Below, one piece after another: positions 1-9,236 of a stretch of 64,000 nt of DNA. The translations under genes were made by a program, and so were the position numbers. This stretch comes from Lentzea pudingi (lineage in GTDB: Bacteria; Actinomycetota; Actinomycetes; Mycobacteriales; Pseudonocardiaceae): the NCBI RefSeq assembly GCF_014646255.1, contig NZ_BMNC01000004.1:62001-126000 (forward strand). Reading direction: 5' to 3'. The notes below the pieces were generated by a model. The model searched no databases. It was not told the origin of the DNA and worked only from the letters and a program-made list of their open reading frames with translations. The stretch's first letter is position 1; each line of letters opens with the position of its first letter.

Positions 1-136
1 GCTGCGGGCGGACCACCGCGCCGCGCTGGTGGACCTGGTGGGGCGGATCGCGTTCTACGGCGACGCCGAGCAGGTCGACCGCGGCTGGCACGCGGCCTGG
101 GAGCGGGCGAAACCCGTGCTGGAGCGCTACCTCTGA
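1..136 (+). CDS. C-terminal fragment of an unidentified protein
   Basis: An open frame (codons in phase with position 2) enters from the left edge and stops at TGA 134-136. The visible 44 residues are charged and helical in character and end in ERAKPVLERYL. Too little is present to recognise the family. It is co-directional with aspS, with a 99-bp gap between them. Confidence 0.5.
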   Translation, partial: LRADHRAALVDLVGRIAFYGDAEQVDRGWHAAWERAKPVLERYL

Positions 137-235
137 AGATCGGCTCCGCCCACGAAAAGCCCTGCGTGAAAATCTGTCGGTGGCTCCGGCTAGCCTTGAC
201 GGCAAAGCTGACTTCGTCTACAAGGAGCCACCACC

Positions 236-2047
236 GTGTTGCGCACGCACGAGGCCGGATCACTCCGGGCCGAGCACGCCGGGCAGTCCGTCACCCTCAC
301 CGGGTGGGTCGCTCGCCGGCGGGATCACGGCGGTGTCATCTTCATCGACCTCCGCGACGCCTCGGGCGTCGCCCAGGTCGTGTTCCGCGAGGGCGAGATG
401 GCCGAGCGCGCGCACCGGTTGCGCAGCGAGTACGTCATCAAGGTCACCGGCGACGTGAGCGCGCGTCCCGAGGGCAGCGAGAACCCCGACCTGGCCACCG
501 GTGCCATCGAGGTCTACGTCAGCGAGCTCGAGGTCCTCAACGAGGCCGCGCCGCTGCCGTTCCAGGTCGAGAGCGACGTGGAGCCGGGCGAGGAGGCCCG
601 CCTCAAGCACCGCTACCTCGACCTGCGCCGCAGCGGTCCGGCTCAGGCGATCCGGTTGCGCAGCGAGGTCAGCCGCATCGCCCGCGAGGTGTTGCACGGC
701 GAGAAGTTCGTCGAGATCGAGACGCCCACGCTGACCCGGTCCACCCCCGAGGGCGCGCGTGACTTCCTGGTGCCGGCGCGGTTGCGCCCCGGCTCCTGGT
801 ACGCGCTGCCGCAGTCGCCGCAGCTGTTCAAGCAGCTGCTCATGGTCGGCGGCATGGAGCGGTACTACCAGATCGCGCGCTGCTACCGCGACGAGGACTT
901 CCGCGCCGACCGCCAGCCGGAGTTCACCCAGCTCGACATCGAGATGAGCTTCGTCGAGCAGGACGACGTGATCGGCCTGACCGAGAAGCTGCTCGCCGCG
1001 ATCTGGAAGGAGACCAAGGGCGTCGACATCCCCGTGCCGTTCCGCCGGATCTCCTACGCCGACGCGATGGCGAAGTACGGCTCGGACAAGCCCGACCTGC
1101 GCTTCGAGCTCGAGCTCACCGACCTCACCGAGTACTTCAAGGACACGACGTTCCGCGTGTTCCAGGCGCCGTACGTCGGTGCCGTCGTGATGCCGGGTGG
1201 TGCCTCGCAGCCGCGCCGCACGCTCGACGCGTGGCAGGAGTTCGCCAAGCAGCGCGGCCACAAGGGCCTCGCGTACGTGCTGGTCCAGGAGGACGGCACG
1301 CTGGGCGGCCCGGTCGCGAAGAACCTCACCGACACCGAGCGCGAGGGTCTCGCGAAGGCCGTCGGCGCCAACGCGGGCGACTGCATCTTCTTCGGCGCGG
1401 GCGACCCGCGTGACGCGCGTGCCCTGCTGGGCGCCGCCCGCGTCGAGATCGCGCACCGCGTCGGTCTGATCGACGAGAACGCCTGGGCGTTCGGCTGGGT
1501 CGTCGACTTCCCGATGTTCGAGTCGGTCGACAAGCTCGAGGCCGGTGACGTCGCGGTCGGCGGCAGCAACTGGACGGCGCTGCACCACGCGTTCACCTCG
1601 CCGACCCCGGAGTGGATCGACAACTTCGAGTCCGACCCGGGCAACGCGCTGGCCTACGCCTACGACGTGATCCTCAACGGCAACGAGCTCGGCGGTGGCT
1701 CCATCCGTATCCACCGCGCCGACGTGCAGCAGCGCGCGTTCAACGTCATGGGCATCGGTGCCGAGGAGGCGCAGGAGAAGTTCGGCTTCCTGCTCGACGC
1801 GTTCAAGTTCGGCGCCCCGCCCCACGGCGGCATCGCACTGGGCTGGGACCGCCTCTGCATGCTGCTCGCGGGCGCCGACTCGATCCGCGAGGTCATCGCG
1901 TTCCCGAAGTCGGGCGGCGGCTACGACCCGCTGACGGCGGCTCCGGCCCCCATCACGGCGCTGCAGCGCAAGGAGGCCGGTGTGGACGCGAAGCCCCAGG
2001 AGAAGGCCGCGGACAAGGCGGCCGAGAAGGCCGAGCAGAAGGCCTGA
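236..2047 (+). CDS. aspS: Aspartyl-tRNA synthetase, probably non-discriminating
   Basis: Charges tRNA-Asp with aspartate in the cytoplasm. The 603-residue product has the bacterial AspRS layout: an N-terminal OB-fold anticodon-binding domain (RRRDHGGVIFIDLRD at residues 27-41), then a class II catalytic core with motif 2 (RCYRDEDFRADRQPEFTQLD) and motif 3 (GGIALGWDRL), with the bacterial insertion domain between. The GTG start follows AAGGAG by 9 nt. His31 in the OB fold is the residue associated with non-discriminating enzymes that also make Asp-tRNA(Asn) for GatCAB amidation; discriminating enzymes such as E. coli carry Leu there. The tail is an Ala/Lys/Glu-rich extension of about 25 residues that should be dispensable. 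A strong hairpin follows the stop. Confidence 0.98.
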   Translation: MLRTHEAGSLRAEHAGQSVTLTGWVARRRDHGGVIFIDLRDASGVAQVVFREGEMAERAHRLRSEYVIKVTGDVSARPEGSENPDLATGAIEVYVSELEVLNEAAPLPFQVESDVEPGEEARLKHRYLDLRRSGPAQAIRLRSEVSRIAREVLHGEKFVEIETPTLTRSTPEGARDFLVPARLRPGSWYALPQSPQLFKQLLMVGGMERYYQIARCYRDEDFRADRQPEFTQLDIEMSFVEQDDVIGLTEKLLAAIWKETKGVDIPVPFRRISYADAMAKYGSDKPDLRFELELTDLTEYFKDTTFRVFQAPYVGAVVMPGGASQPRRTLDAWQEFAKQRGHKGLAYVLVQEDGTLGGPVAKNLTDTEREGLAKAVGANAGDCIFFGAGDPRDARALLGAARVEIAHRVGLIDENAWAFGWVVDFPMFESVDKLEAGDVAVGGSNWTALHHAFTSPTPEWIDNFESDPGNALAYAYDVILNGNELGGGSIRIHRADVQQRAFNVMGIGAEEAQEKFGFLLDAFKFGAPPHGGIALGWDRLCMLLAGADSIREVIAFPKSGGGYDPLTAAPAPITALQRKEAGVDAKPQEKAADKAAEKAEQKA

Positions 2048-2059
2048 CGATCTTTCTCG

Positions 2060-2094
2060 CGCGTGGAGGCAACCGATCGGCTGCCTCCACGCGT
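2060..2094 (+). terminator. Hairpin terminator after aspS
   Basis: GCGTGGAGGCA (2061-2071) pairs perfectly with TGCCTCCACGC (2082-2092) around a 10-nt loop, and one further C-G pair extends the stem. It lies 13 nt after the aspS stop. There is no U tract, which is common for actinobacterial terminators. Confidence 0.7.
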
Positions 2095-2153
2095 CCCAGA
2101 ACATGAGACCGGTTCGCCCGATCGAGCAGCTACTTGATCGGTATTGAGGTGCG

Positions 2154-2182
2154 CGTGCCGATCGATCGGCTTGATCGGCACG
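2154..2182. repeat. Inverted repeat in the aspS/kinase-like intergenic region
   Basis: CGTGCCGATC (2154-2163) and GATCGGCACG (2173-2182) form a perfect 10-bp inverted repeat with a 9-nt spacer, set among several further GATCGG copies. It may be an operator for the gene at 2333 or a second terminator. The rest of 2095-2332 holds nothing I can identify. Confidence 0.4.
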
Positions 2183-2332
2183 TAGTGGGCAACGGAAGGT
2201 GTTTCCACACGTCCACACCTCGGAGGGGTGTCCGGGAACCGTTCGAGCCGTTATCAACGAGTGGTGGTAGTCGCAGCCTGGCCCGATTAGCGTCGGTCCG
2301 GCTCACGGACTTGGGGAGTAGGGTCGGAGGGG

Positions 2333-3505
2333 ATGAGCGTGGAGATCACCGCGGGCCCTCCCGACACGACTTCACCTGAGATCGCAGACGCTGTCGGGGC
2401 GGCTGAGCGGGTACTGACCAAGCGACTGGGCGCACAGGTGCGCCTCGCGGACCCCGAGGCTCTCGGGGGTACCGGTCGTTCCGTCGTCATTCGCGTGAGA
2501 GTGGCGTCCTCGCCTTTCTCGATGCCCCGCACACTGGTCGTAAAGCGCTATCCCGCCGGGACCGGCGACCGCGACCCGTGGGCGCACGAGGCCGTGAGCC
2601 ACCAGCTGCTGACGGCGCTGCCCGCCGAGGAGCGCGCCACCCCCGAACTCTTCGCCCACGACGCGGCGTCACGCCTGGTCGTGCTGGAGGACCTGGGCCG
2701 GGCGCCGAGGTTGTCCGAGAAGCTGCACGCCAAGGACGCGCGGGCGGCCGAACGAGGGCTGCTCTCGTGGGCCCACGCCATGGGCCGCCTGCACGCCACG
2801 ACGGCGGGCCGCGACGCCGACTTCGACGCGTTGATGCGCCGGGCCGGTGCGCAGTGCTGCCAGGACCCGATCGCGGTCGACGTGCACGCGGCGATCGCCG
2901 GCTTGCCCGCGCTGCTCGAGTCCACCCTGGGCGTCGCCACGTCCACGCAGGCCGTCGAGTTCGCCGCTGGTGCCGCGAAGGCGTTCAGCACCTCGCGGCG
3001 GCGCGCGTTCAGCCCGTCGACGTCGTGCCCGGACAACCACCTGGTCACCTCGCGCGGGGTGCGGTTCGTCGACTTCGAGGGCGGCTGCGTCCGCGACATC
3101 GTGTTCGACGCCGCCGCGCTGCGCGTGCCGTTCCCGTCCTGCTGGTGCGGGTGGGGCCTGCCGCCGGGGATGTCCGAGGCCATGGTCGCCGCCTGGCGGG
3201 CGGAGGTCGGGTCGGTGTGGCCCGAGATGGACGACGACGCGGTGCTCTTACCGCGGCTGCTGGAGGCCCAGCTGCTGTGGGTGTGGCTCGCGACGTGGCG
3301 GGCCCTGTCCAAGCCGATGCCGACAGCGGACAACGCACCACCGCGCAGCGTCGTGCTCACCGGCCGGTGGGTCCGGTTGCGGTCCGACGCGCTGATCCTC
3401 GGTGAGAAGACGGTGGCCTCGCACGCCGACGCGGTGATCGGGGCACTGGCCGACCGCTACGGCTCCGAGGTGCTCGAACTCCCGCTTTACCCAGCATTTC
3501 GCTGA
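2333..3505 (+). CDS. Aminoglycoside-phosphotransferase-fold protein, possibly a pseudokinase
   Basis: A 390-residue protein of the APH/choline-kinase superfamily. The N-lobe carries the ATP-site lysine strand (LVVKRY, near residue 70) and a linker VVLEDLG. The C-lobe shows the Brenner-like loop SPSTSCPDNHL near residue 225 and the metal-binding segment VDFEGG. Relatives have Asp five residues before the loop Asn (as in GDLHPGN or SDTCPDN); here that position is Thr, so the usual catalytic base is missing and phosphotransfer may be lost or altered. The substrate cannot be told from sequence. GGAGGGG lies immediately before the ATG. No resistance role is implied. Confidence 0.75.
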   Translation: MSVEITAGPPDTTSPEIADAVGAAERVLTKRLGAQVRLADPEALGGTGRSVVIRVRVASSPFSMPRTLVVKRYPAGTGDRDPWAHEAVSHQLLTALPAEERATPELFAHDAASRLVVLEDLGRAPRLSEKLHAKDARAAERGLLSWAHAMGRLHATTAGRDADFDALMRRAGAQCCQDPIAVDVHAAIAGLPALLESTLGVATSTQAVEFAAGAAKAFSTSRRRAFSPSTSCPDNHLVTSRGVRFVDFEGGCVRDIVFDAAALRVPFPSCWCGWGLPPGMSEAMVAAWRAEVGSVWPEMDDDAVLLPRLLEAQLLWVWLATWRALSKPMPTADNAPPRSVVLTGRWVRLRSDALILGEKTVASHADAVIGALADRYGSEVLELPLYPAFR

Positions 3506-3546
3506 ACCGTTCCCACACGGTCACGCCCGCATCACCGGGCCCGCTG

Positions 3547-4530
3547 ATGCTGATCCGCGTGCTGGTGCTACTCGGTGACTCGACCGCGGTCGGGATCGGC
3601 GACCTCGTTCCCGGCGGATGGCGCGGCTTCGGCCCGATCCTCTCGTCCGCCTACTCGGACAACGGCTATCGCAACCACGCCGTCTCCGGCGCGCGGCTGG
3701 CCGACGTGCGGCGGGTTCAGCTGCCGCAGGCGTTGCGGGACAGGCCCAGTGCCGCCGTCGTCATCGCCGGCGTGAACGACACCCTCCGGTCCGACTTCTC
3801 CGTGCGGCAGATGCACGAGGACCTCGACCACGTCTGCCGCGAGCTCACCGCGGCCGGCGCCTCGGTCGTCACCGTGCGGTTCCACGACCAGGGGCGCGTG
3901 TTCAAGCTGCCCGGCAAACTGCGGCGGGTGCTGAGGAACCGCATCGACGAGTACAACCGCGTGGTCGACGTGGTGGTGGCACGGCACGGCGTGCGGTGCG
4001 TGGACCTGCACACGATGCCCGGTGCCTACGAGCTGGAGACGTGGGCGGTGGACCGGCTGCACCCGTCCGAGCGCGGTCACCGCATGCTGGCGCGGGCGTT
4101 CGCGGCCGAGCTGCGCGCGACCGGGCTCCGGTTCGGCGACGTCAGCCTGGAGTGCTCGGGCGGACGCGAGCTGACGGTGTGGCACCACGCGGCGTGGCTG
4201 GTGCTCAAGGGGATCCCGTGGTTGTGGCGGCGCGGAGCCGACCTGCTGCCGTTGCTGTGGCACGACGAGCAGGCCGGCTCCGGGACGTCACTTCGCGGCG
4301 GTCAGGTCGTAGAGCGTCTGGCCGCCCGCGGTGACGGTCTGGAAGTGCGCCGCGACCCACTCGCCGATGTCGCTGCCGCCGCCACCGGGGCCGCCGCGGC
4401 CGCCTTCGACGTAGTAGCGCACCTCGCCCTGGGCGACGAGCGCCTGGAACTCCTCGAGCGTGGGCGCGGGATCGCTGCCGTTCCAGCCGCCGATCGCGAT
4501 CACCGACCGGCCGGACGCCAGCTGCAGTGA
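3547..4530 (+). CDS. SGNH/GDSL-family hydrolase
   Basis: A cytoplasmic-looking GDSL-type esterase or lipase. Block I is LLGDSTAVG with nucleophile Ser12, block III is AGVNDT (oxyanion Asn), and block V is DRLHPSERGH with the catalytic Asp and His near residues 178-181. No signal peptide is seen, and the acyl substrate is unknown. The family-like part ends near residue 245 (about base 4285). The frame then stays open to 4530, entirely antisense to the convergent glycosyltransferase gene, so the last 80 residues, rich in Ala/Arg/Gly, are probably non-homologous read-through. Confidence 0.8.
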   Translation: MLIRVLVLLGDSTAVGIGDLVPGGWRGFGPILSSAYSDNGYRNHAVSGARLADVRRVQLPQALRDRPSAAVVIAGVNDTLRSDFSVRQMHEDLDHVCRELTAAGASVVTVRFHDQGRVFKLPGKLRRVLRNRIDEYNRVVDVVVARHGVRCVDLHTMPGAYELETWAVDRLHPSERGHRMLARAFAAELRATGLRFGDVSLECSGGRELTVWHHAAWLVLKGIPWLWRRGADLLPLLWHDEQAGSGTSLRGGQVVERLAARGDGLEVRRDPLADVAAAATGAAAAAFDVVAHLALGDERLELLERGRGIAAVPAADRDHRPAGRQLQ

Positions 4531-6105
4531 TGCCGCGCTCTGGGCGCCGACCGTCGCGGCGGCCCACTTCGTGCCGGTGGCCTTGAGCAGCTGCACGACC
4601 TCTGTGGACGACGAGCCCTCGCGCATGCCCATGCCGCCGCCCTGCTGGGAACGCGGGCCGGACAACGGGATCGAGCCGCTGTGCGTGGTGGCCGCGGTCG
4701 CCAGCGCGTAACCGGAGGTGCCGAGCAGCGCCGCCACCACCAGGACACCGGCCAGCCGGCGCCGGTCCAGGCCGAACACCAGCGCGAGGACGGCTGTTGC
4801 CGTGACGGCCAGCAGGACCCAGCGCAGCCACGGCGTCCAGTCCGGGGTGCGGTCGAGCAGGATGAAGCCCCACACGCCGGTCACCGCGACCATCGCGGTC
4901 AGGGAGGTCCGGACCGGGAAGTGCGCGCGGCCACGCCACAGTTCGCTGCCGGTGATGCCCACGACAGCGGCGATCGCGGGTGCCAGGGCGACGGTGTAGT
5001 AGGGGTGGGTGATGCCGCTCATGAAGCTGAACACCGCGCCGCTCACGAGCACCCAGCCGCCCCAGACCACCAGCGCCGCACGGGTGCGGTCGGTGCGGGG
5101 AGCGCGGCGCAGGAACCACAGTCCGGCGGCCAGGCCGATCAGCGCGGCGGGCAGCAGCCAGGAGATCTCCGGGCCCATGCTGGCGCCGAACAGCCGGCCG
5201 ATTCCCGTTTCCCCGCCGAATCCGATGTTGCCGTTGCCGCCCATTCCGCCACCGCCGGGACCGCCGGAACTGCCGAAGATGCGGCCGAGCCCGTTGTAGC
5301 CGATGGCGAGTTCCCACAGCGAGTCGTTGGTGGAGCCGCCGATGTACGGGCGGCTGTCCTCGGGCCACAACGCGACCAGCGCGATGAACCAGCCCGCCGA
5401 GACCGCCACCGCGGCCCCGGCGCCGAGCAGGTGCAGCACGCGCTTGAGAAGTGACGCCGGCGCGGCGACCAGGTAGGCGAGCGCGAGTGCGGGCAGCACC
5501 AGGAACGCCTGCAGCATCTTGGTGAGGAACGCGAAGCCGATGGCCGAGCCCGCGAGTGCCAGCCACAACGGGCTCGCGTTCTCCAGCGCCCGCACCGTGC
5601 AGTACGCGGCCGCGACCATCAGCAGCACCAGCAGCGCGTCCGGCAGGTTGAACCGGAACATCAGCGTGGCGACCGGGGTGAGGGCGAAGGCCGCGCCGGC
5701 GAACAGGGCCGCCGCCGGACCGGACGTGCGCTTGACCGTCGCGTACAGCAGTCCCACCGCCGCGACGCCTTCCAGCGCCTGCGGGGCGAGCACGGTCCAG
5801 CTGGAGAACCCGAACAGCTTCGCGAACAGCCCGCTCACCCACAGGAACGCGGGCGGCTTGTCGACCGTGATCGTGTTGCCGGGGTCGAGCGAGCCGAACA
5901 GCAACGCCTTCCAGCTCTGCGACGCGGCCTGCGTCGCCGCCGCGTAGAACTCGTTGCCGTAGCCGGACGCCGTGAGGTTCCACAGGTACAGCACTGCGGT
6001 CGCCGCGAGCAGGCCGAGGAAAGCGAGGCGGTGCAACGACTTCGGGTTCCGGAGTGGCTTCGGTCGCGGTGCCGCGACGGGCGCGGGGGCGAGCGTGGCG
6101 GTCAT
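4288..6105 (-). CDS. Polytopic glycosyltransferase, GT39/ArnT-like (second of a tandem pair)
   Basis: A membrane glycosyltransferase of the PMT/ArnT/YkcB type, expected to move a sugar from a polyprenyl-phosphate donor to an acceptor outside the membrane. The 605-residue product has a Pro/Arg-rich N-tail, a first membrane helix (LAFLGLLAATAVLYLW), the first-loop motif GNTITVDKPP with the family's catalytic-type Asp, many later hydrophobic helices, and an extracytoplasmic C-terminal domain containing IAIGGWNGSDPAPTLEEF. A Gly-rich loop lies mid-protein. The ATG at 6105 overlaps the upstream paralogue's stop (ATGA), so the two are translationally coupled. A longer frame upstream of this ATG is just the shadow of that paralogue. 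Confidence 0.88.
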   Translation of the reverse strand: MTATLAPAPVAAPRPKPLRNPKSLHRLAFLGLLAATAVLYLWNLTASGYGNEFYAAATQAASQSWKALLFGSLDPGNTITVDKPPAFLWVSGLFAKLFGFSSWTVLAPQALEGVAAVGLLYATVKRTSGPAAALFAGAAFALTPVATLMFRFNLPDALLVLLMVAAAYCTVRALENASPLWLALAGSAIGFAFLTKMLQAFLVLPALALAYLVAAPASLLKRVLHLLGAGAAVAVSAGWFIALVALWPEDSRPYIGGSTNDSLWELAIGYNGLGRIFGSSGGPGGGGMGGNGNIGFGGETGIGRLFGASMGPEISWLLPAALIGLAAGLWFLRRAPRTDRTRAALVVWGGWVLVSGAVFSFMSGITHPYYTVALAPAIAAVVGITGSELWRGRAHFPVRTSLTAMVAVTGVWGFILLDRTPDWTPWLRWVLLAVTATAVLALVFGLDRRRLAGVLVVAALLGTSGYALATAATTHSGSIPLSGPRSQQGGGMGMREGSSSTEVVQLLKATGTKWAAATVGAQSAASLQLASGRSVIAIGGWNGSDPAPTLEEFQALVAQGEVRYYVEGGRGGPGGGGSDIGEWVAAHFQTVTAGGQTLYDLTAAK

Positions 6106-7823
6106 GACCCGTCCAGTTCGTAGAGGGTGGTACCGGCGACGGTGGTCGCGGTGAAGTTCTCGGCGACCCACGCGCCGATGTCGTGGGCGGCGTCGCTGCC
6201 GGTCTCGCCCTGCATCATGCGACCGGCGGCGACGTAGTAGTGGATCTGTCCACTTCGGACCATCTCCTGGAACTCCTCCAGTGTCGGCGCGGGATCGGTG
6301 CCGTTGAAGCCGCCGAGTGCCATGACCGGCTGCCCGCTCGCGAGCTGGAGCCCGGCCGCGTTGTTGGAGCCGATCGTGGCGGCGGCCCACCTGTAGCTGG
6401 TCGCGTTGTCCTGCAACAGGGTCACGACCTCGGCGTCCGGGGTGGTGGCGTCGAGCAGTCCGCCGCCCATGCCGCCCATCCGGCCGTTGGACGGACCCGC
6501 GACCGGCAGCGCGCCGGTGTGCGGGGTGGTGACGGTGGCGAAGGAGTACGTGGTGGGGCCGAGCAGCGCGGCGATCAGTGCGACCGGGATGGCCCAGCGC
6601 AGCGACAGCACCAGGCCGACCGCGGCGATCAGTCCCGTCATGAGCACGAGGAGGGCGACGGGCGTCGAGAACTCGTTGATCAGCACGTAGCACTGCAGTG
6701 CGGACAGTGCGACGGAGCCTGAAAGCACCGCTGCCGCAACGGGTTCCGCGCGCCTCTCCCAGAGTTCGGTGGCCGCGATGCCGACGACGGCGGCGATCGC
6801 GGGAGCCAGGGCCACGGTGTAGTAGGAGTGGATGATGCCGTTCATGAAGCTGAACACCCCGGCGGTGACGGCGAGCCAGCCGCCCCACAGGGCGAGTGCG
6901 GTGCGGACGCGGCCCTTCGTCAGCCACAGCCCGGCGACCAGCAGGACCACCGCGGCCGGCAGCAGCCACGCGATCTGACTGCCCATCTCCGCGCTCAGCA
7001 GGCGGCTCCAGCCCGCCGAGCCCCACCCGCGGCCGCCGCCGACGCTGCCGACCTCGTCGCCGGTGAGGCGGCCGAGACCGTTGTAGCCCAACGCCAGTTC
7101 CAGCACGCTGTTCGTCTGCGAGCCGCCGATGTAGGGCCGGTCAGGGGTGAGCTCGACGGCGGCGATCCACCAGCCGCCCGCGACGATCATGGCGCCCAGC
7201 GCGCCGGTGAGGTGCAGGAGTTTCCTGGGCACGGTGGCCGGTGCGGCGAGCAGGTAGACCAGCGCGAACGCGGGCAGCACCAGGAACGCCTGCAGCATCT
7301 TGGTGAGGAAGCCGAATCCGACCGCGACCCCGGCGAGCGCGAGCCAGAACGGGCTCGCCTTCTCGACCGAGCGGGTCACGCAGTAGGCGCCCGCGATCAG
7401 CAGCAGCACCAGCAGCGCGTCCGGGTTGTTGAAGCGGAACATCAGCACCGCCACCGGCGTCAGCGCGAGCACGGCGCCGGAGATCAGCGCGGCGGCGGGG
7501 GAGAACCAGCGGCGGACCGTCGCGTGCAGCAGCCAGACGCTGCCGACGCCCATCAGCGCCTGCGGCGCCAGGATGCTCCACGCGTTGACGCCGAACAGCC
7601 GCGCGGACAGGCCCATCACCCACAGCGAGGCGGGCGTCTTGTCCACGGTGATCGCGTTCGACGCGTCCGAGGAGCCGAAGAACCACGCCTTCCAGCTCGT
7701 CGCACCGGCCTGCGCGGCGGCGGAGTAGTAGGCGTTGGCCCAGCCCGAGTCCCCCAGCCGCCACAGGTACAGCGCGCCGGTCGCGATCAGCAGGACCGCC
7801 AGCGCCAGGCGTTCTCGTCTCAT
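6102..7823 (-). CDS. Polytopic glycosyltransferase, GT39/ArnT-like (first of a tandem pair)
   Basis: A 573-residue paralogue of the next gene. It opens with MRRERLALAVLLIATGALYLW, has the first-loop motif SNAITVDKTP, a series of hydrophobic helices, and the same soluble C-terminal domain (VMALGGFNGTDPAPTLEEF, then HYYVAAGR). Its Gly-rich mid-loop is shorter than in the partner. It lies 18 bp after the histidine kinase gene and overlaps the next glycosyltransferase by 4 nt, so the operon runs regulator, kinase, enzyme, enzyme. The acceptor is unknown; cell-wall glycan or lipid-linked sugar modification is inferred from the family. Confidence 0.88.
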   Translation of the reverse strand: MRRERLALAVLLIATGALYLWRLGDSGWANAYYSAAAQAGATSWKAWFFGSSDASNAITVDKTPASLWVMGLSARLFGVNAWSILAPQALMGVGSVWLLHATVRRWFSPAAALISGAVLALTPVAVLMFRFNNPDALLVLLLIAGAYCVTRSVEKASPFWLALAGVAVGFGFLTKMLQAFLVLPAFALVYLLAAPATVPRKLLHLTGALGAMIVAGGWWIAAVELTPDRPYIGGSQTNSVLELALGYNGLGRLTGDEVGSVGGGRGWGSAGWSRLLSAEMGSQIAWLLPAAVVLLVAGLWLTKGRVRTALALWGGWLAVTAGVFSFMNGIIHSYYTVALAPAIAAVVGIAATELWERRAEPVAAAVLSGSVALSALQCYVLINEFSTPVALLVLMTGLIAAVGLVLSLRWAIPVALIAALLGPTTYSFATVTTPHTGALPVAGPSNGRMGGMGGGLLDATTPDAEVVTLLQDNATSYRWAAATIGSNNAAGLQLASGQPVMALGGFNGTDPAPTLEEFQEMVRSGQIHYYVAAGRMMQGETGSDAAHDIGAWVAENFTATTVAGTTLYELDGS

Positions 7824-7841
7824 GCGGACGAGACTCGCGGT

Positions 7842-9236
7842 CTAGCCTGGGTGGGTCGTGTGCCCTTGCTGTGAACGACCTGTGTGCAGTGAGACGGTGA
7901 ACGTGGTGTGGCCGGGCCTGCTCGCGACGGACACCTCGCCGTCGTGCGCGCCGACCACGGCGGCCACGATCGACAGGCCAAGGCCGGTGCTGCCCGCGGC
8001 CCGCGAACGCGAGGAGTCGCCGCGCGCGAACCGTTCGAAGACCTCCAGACCCTCCGGGACGCCGGGGCCGTCGTCGGTGACGCTCAGGTCGACGCGTCCG
8101 TTGTGGACGGACAGCCCGGTGGTCACGGTGGTGCCCGGCGGGGTGTGGGCACGCGCGTTGGACAGCAGGTTGCCGATGACCTGGTGGAGTCGCTGTATGT
8201 CACCGGGAACCGTCACGGGGTCTTCCGGCAGCGCGAGCTTCCAGCTGTGCTCCGGGCCCGCGATCCGGGCGTCGCCGACCACGTCCAGCACGAGCCTCGA
8301 CAGGTCCACGTCCTTGCTCTCCAACGGTCTGCCGGCGTCGAGGCGGGCCAGCAGCAGCAGGTCCTCGACCAGCGACGTCATCCGCACGGCCTCGGACTCG
8401 ACCCGGCCCATCGCGTGGGTGACCTCGGGCGGCAGGTCCGCGCCGGTGCGGCGGGTCAGCTCGGCGTAGCCGCGGATGGCGGCGAGAGGGGTGCGCAGCT
8501 CGTGCGAGGCGTCGGCGACGAACTGGCGGACCCTGGTCTCGCTGTCGTGCCTGGCTTTCAGGGCTTGGTCGACGTGGCCGAGCATCCTGTTGAGCGCCAG
8601 GCCGACCTTGCCGACCTCCGTTGCCGGATCGGTGTCCTCCTCCGGCACGCGTTCGGCGAGCGCCACCTCGCCCTCGTGCAACGGCAGCCCGGCGACGCGC
8701 GTCGCCGTCTCCGCGACCCTGTCCAGCGGCACCAGCGCCCTGCGCACGATCACCCGGCCCGCCAGCGCCACCACCGCGGCACCCGCCGCGATCAGCGCGG
8801 CGAGGATCCAGACCATCTGCCACACGATGTCGGTGACGGGCCGCATCGACATGCCCTTGATCTCGCGCTGGATGGTGACGACGCGGAACTCGCCGGCCTC
8901 ACCCAGGTCGACCGTGTGCGGGGCCGAGGGCGCGGCCGCCAGCACCTTGATCTCGTCGGCGGTGAGCGAGCGCGGCTCCTCCGAGCCCGGCACCTCGATG
9001 AAGCCGCGGATGCTGCCGTCGGGGAGGATCCGCGCGTTGATGCCGGGCGGCCCGTAGCGCTGGCCGAGCGGCGGCGGGCGGAACGTCGTGACCTCGTGGT
9101 CGAGGTTCTTGACCAGGAACGCGTGCAGCGCGAGCACCGAGACCCCGCCGATCACCAGGCAGAGCGCCGTCAGCAGGACGATCTGGCCCGAGACCAGCTG
9201 GGCCCGCAGGGTTCTAGGTCGCAGGCTTGAGGACAT
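7842..9236 (-). CDS. Sensor histidine kinase (HAMP, HisKA, HATPase)
   Basis: A 464-residue membrane sensor. The first helix lies near residues 15-38 and is followed by an extracytoplasmic sensor region of about 110 residues (Pro-rich, FRPPPLGQRYGPPGI), then a second helix (MVWILAALIAAGAAVVALAG) and HAMP. The dimerisation box is DASHELRTPLAAIRGY, with the phospho-accepting His. The ATPase carries the N box (NLLSNARAHTPPG) and the G boxes (DDGPGVP and GLGLSIV). The start overlaps the response-regulator gene by 23 nt, marking them as a cognate pair that probably controls the two glycosyltransferases and the divergent small gene. Confidence 0.95.
   Translation of the reverse strand: MSSSLRPRTLRAQLVSGQIVLLTALCLVIGGVSVLALHAFLVKNLDHEVTTFRPPPLGQRYGPPGINARILPDGSIRGFIEVPGSEEPRSLTADEIKVLAAAPSAPHTVDLGEAGEFRVVTIQREIKGMSMRPVTDIVWQMVWILAALIAAGAAVVALAGRVIVRRALVPLDRVAETATRVAGLPLHEGEVALAERVPEEDTDPATEVGKVGLALNRMLGHVDQALKARHDSETRVRQFVADASHELRTPLAAIRGYAELTRRTGADLPPEVTHAMGRVESEAVRMTSLVEDLLLLARLDAGRPLESKDVDLSRLVLDVVGDARIAGPEHSWKLALPEDPVTVPGDIQRLHQVIGNLLSNARAHTPPGTTVTTGLSVHNGRVDLSVTDDGPGVPEGLEVFERFARGDSSRSRAAGSTGLGLSIVAAVVGAHDGEVSVASRPGHTTFTVSLHTGRSQQGHTTHPG

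Noticed and set aside
260..2257. Long minus-strand frame opposite aspS
   Set aside because: A high-GC shadow with no family motifs; aspS on the other strand is certain.
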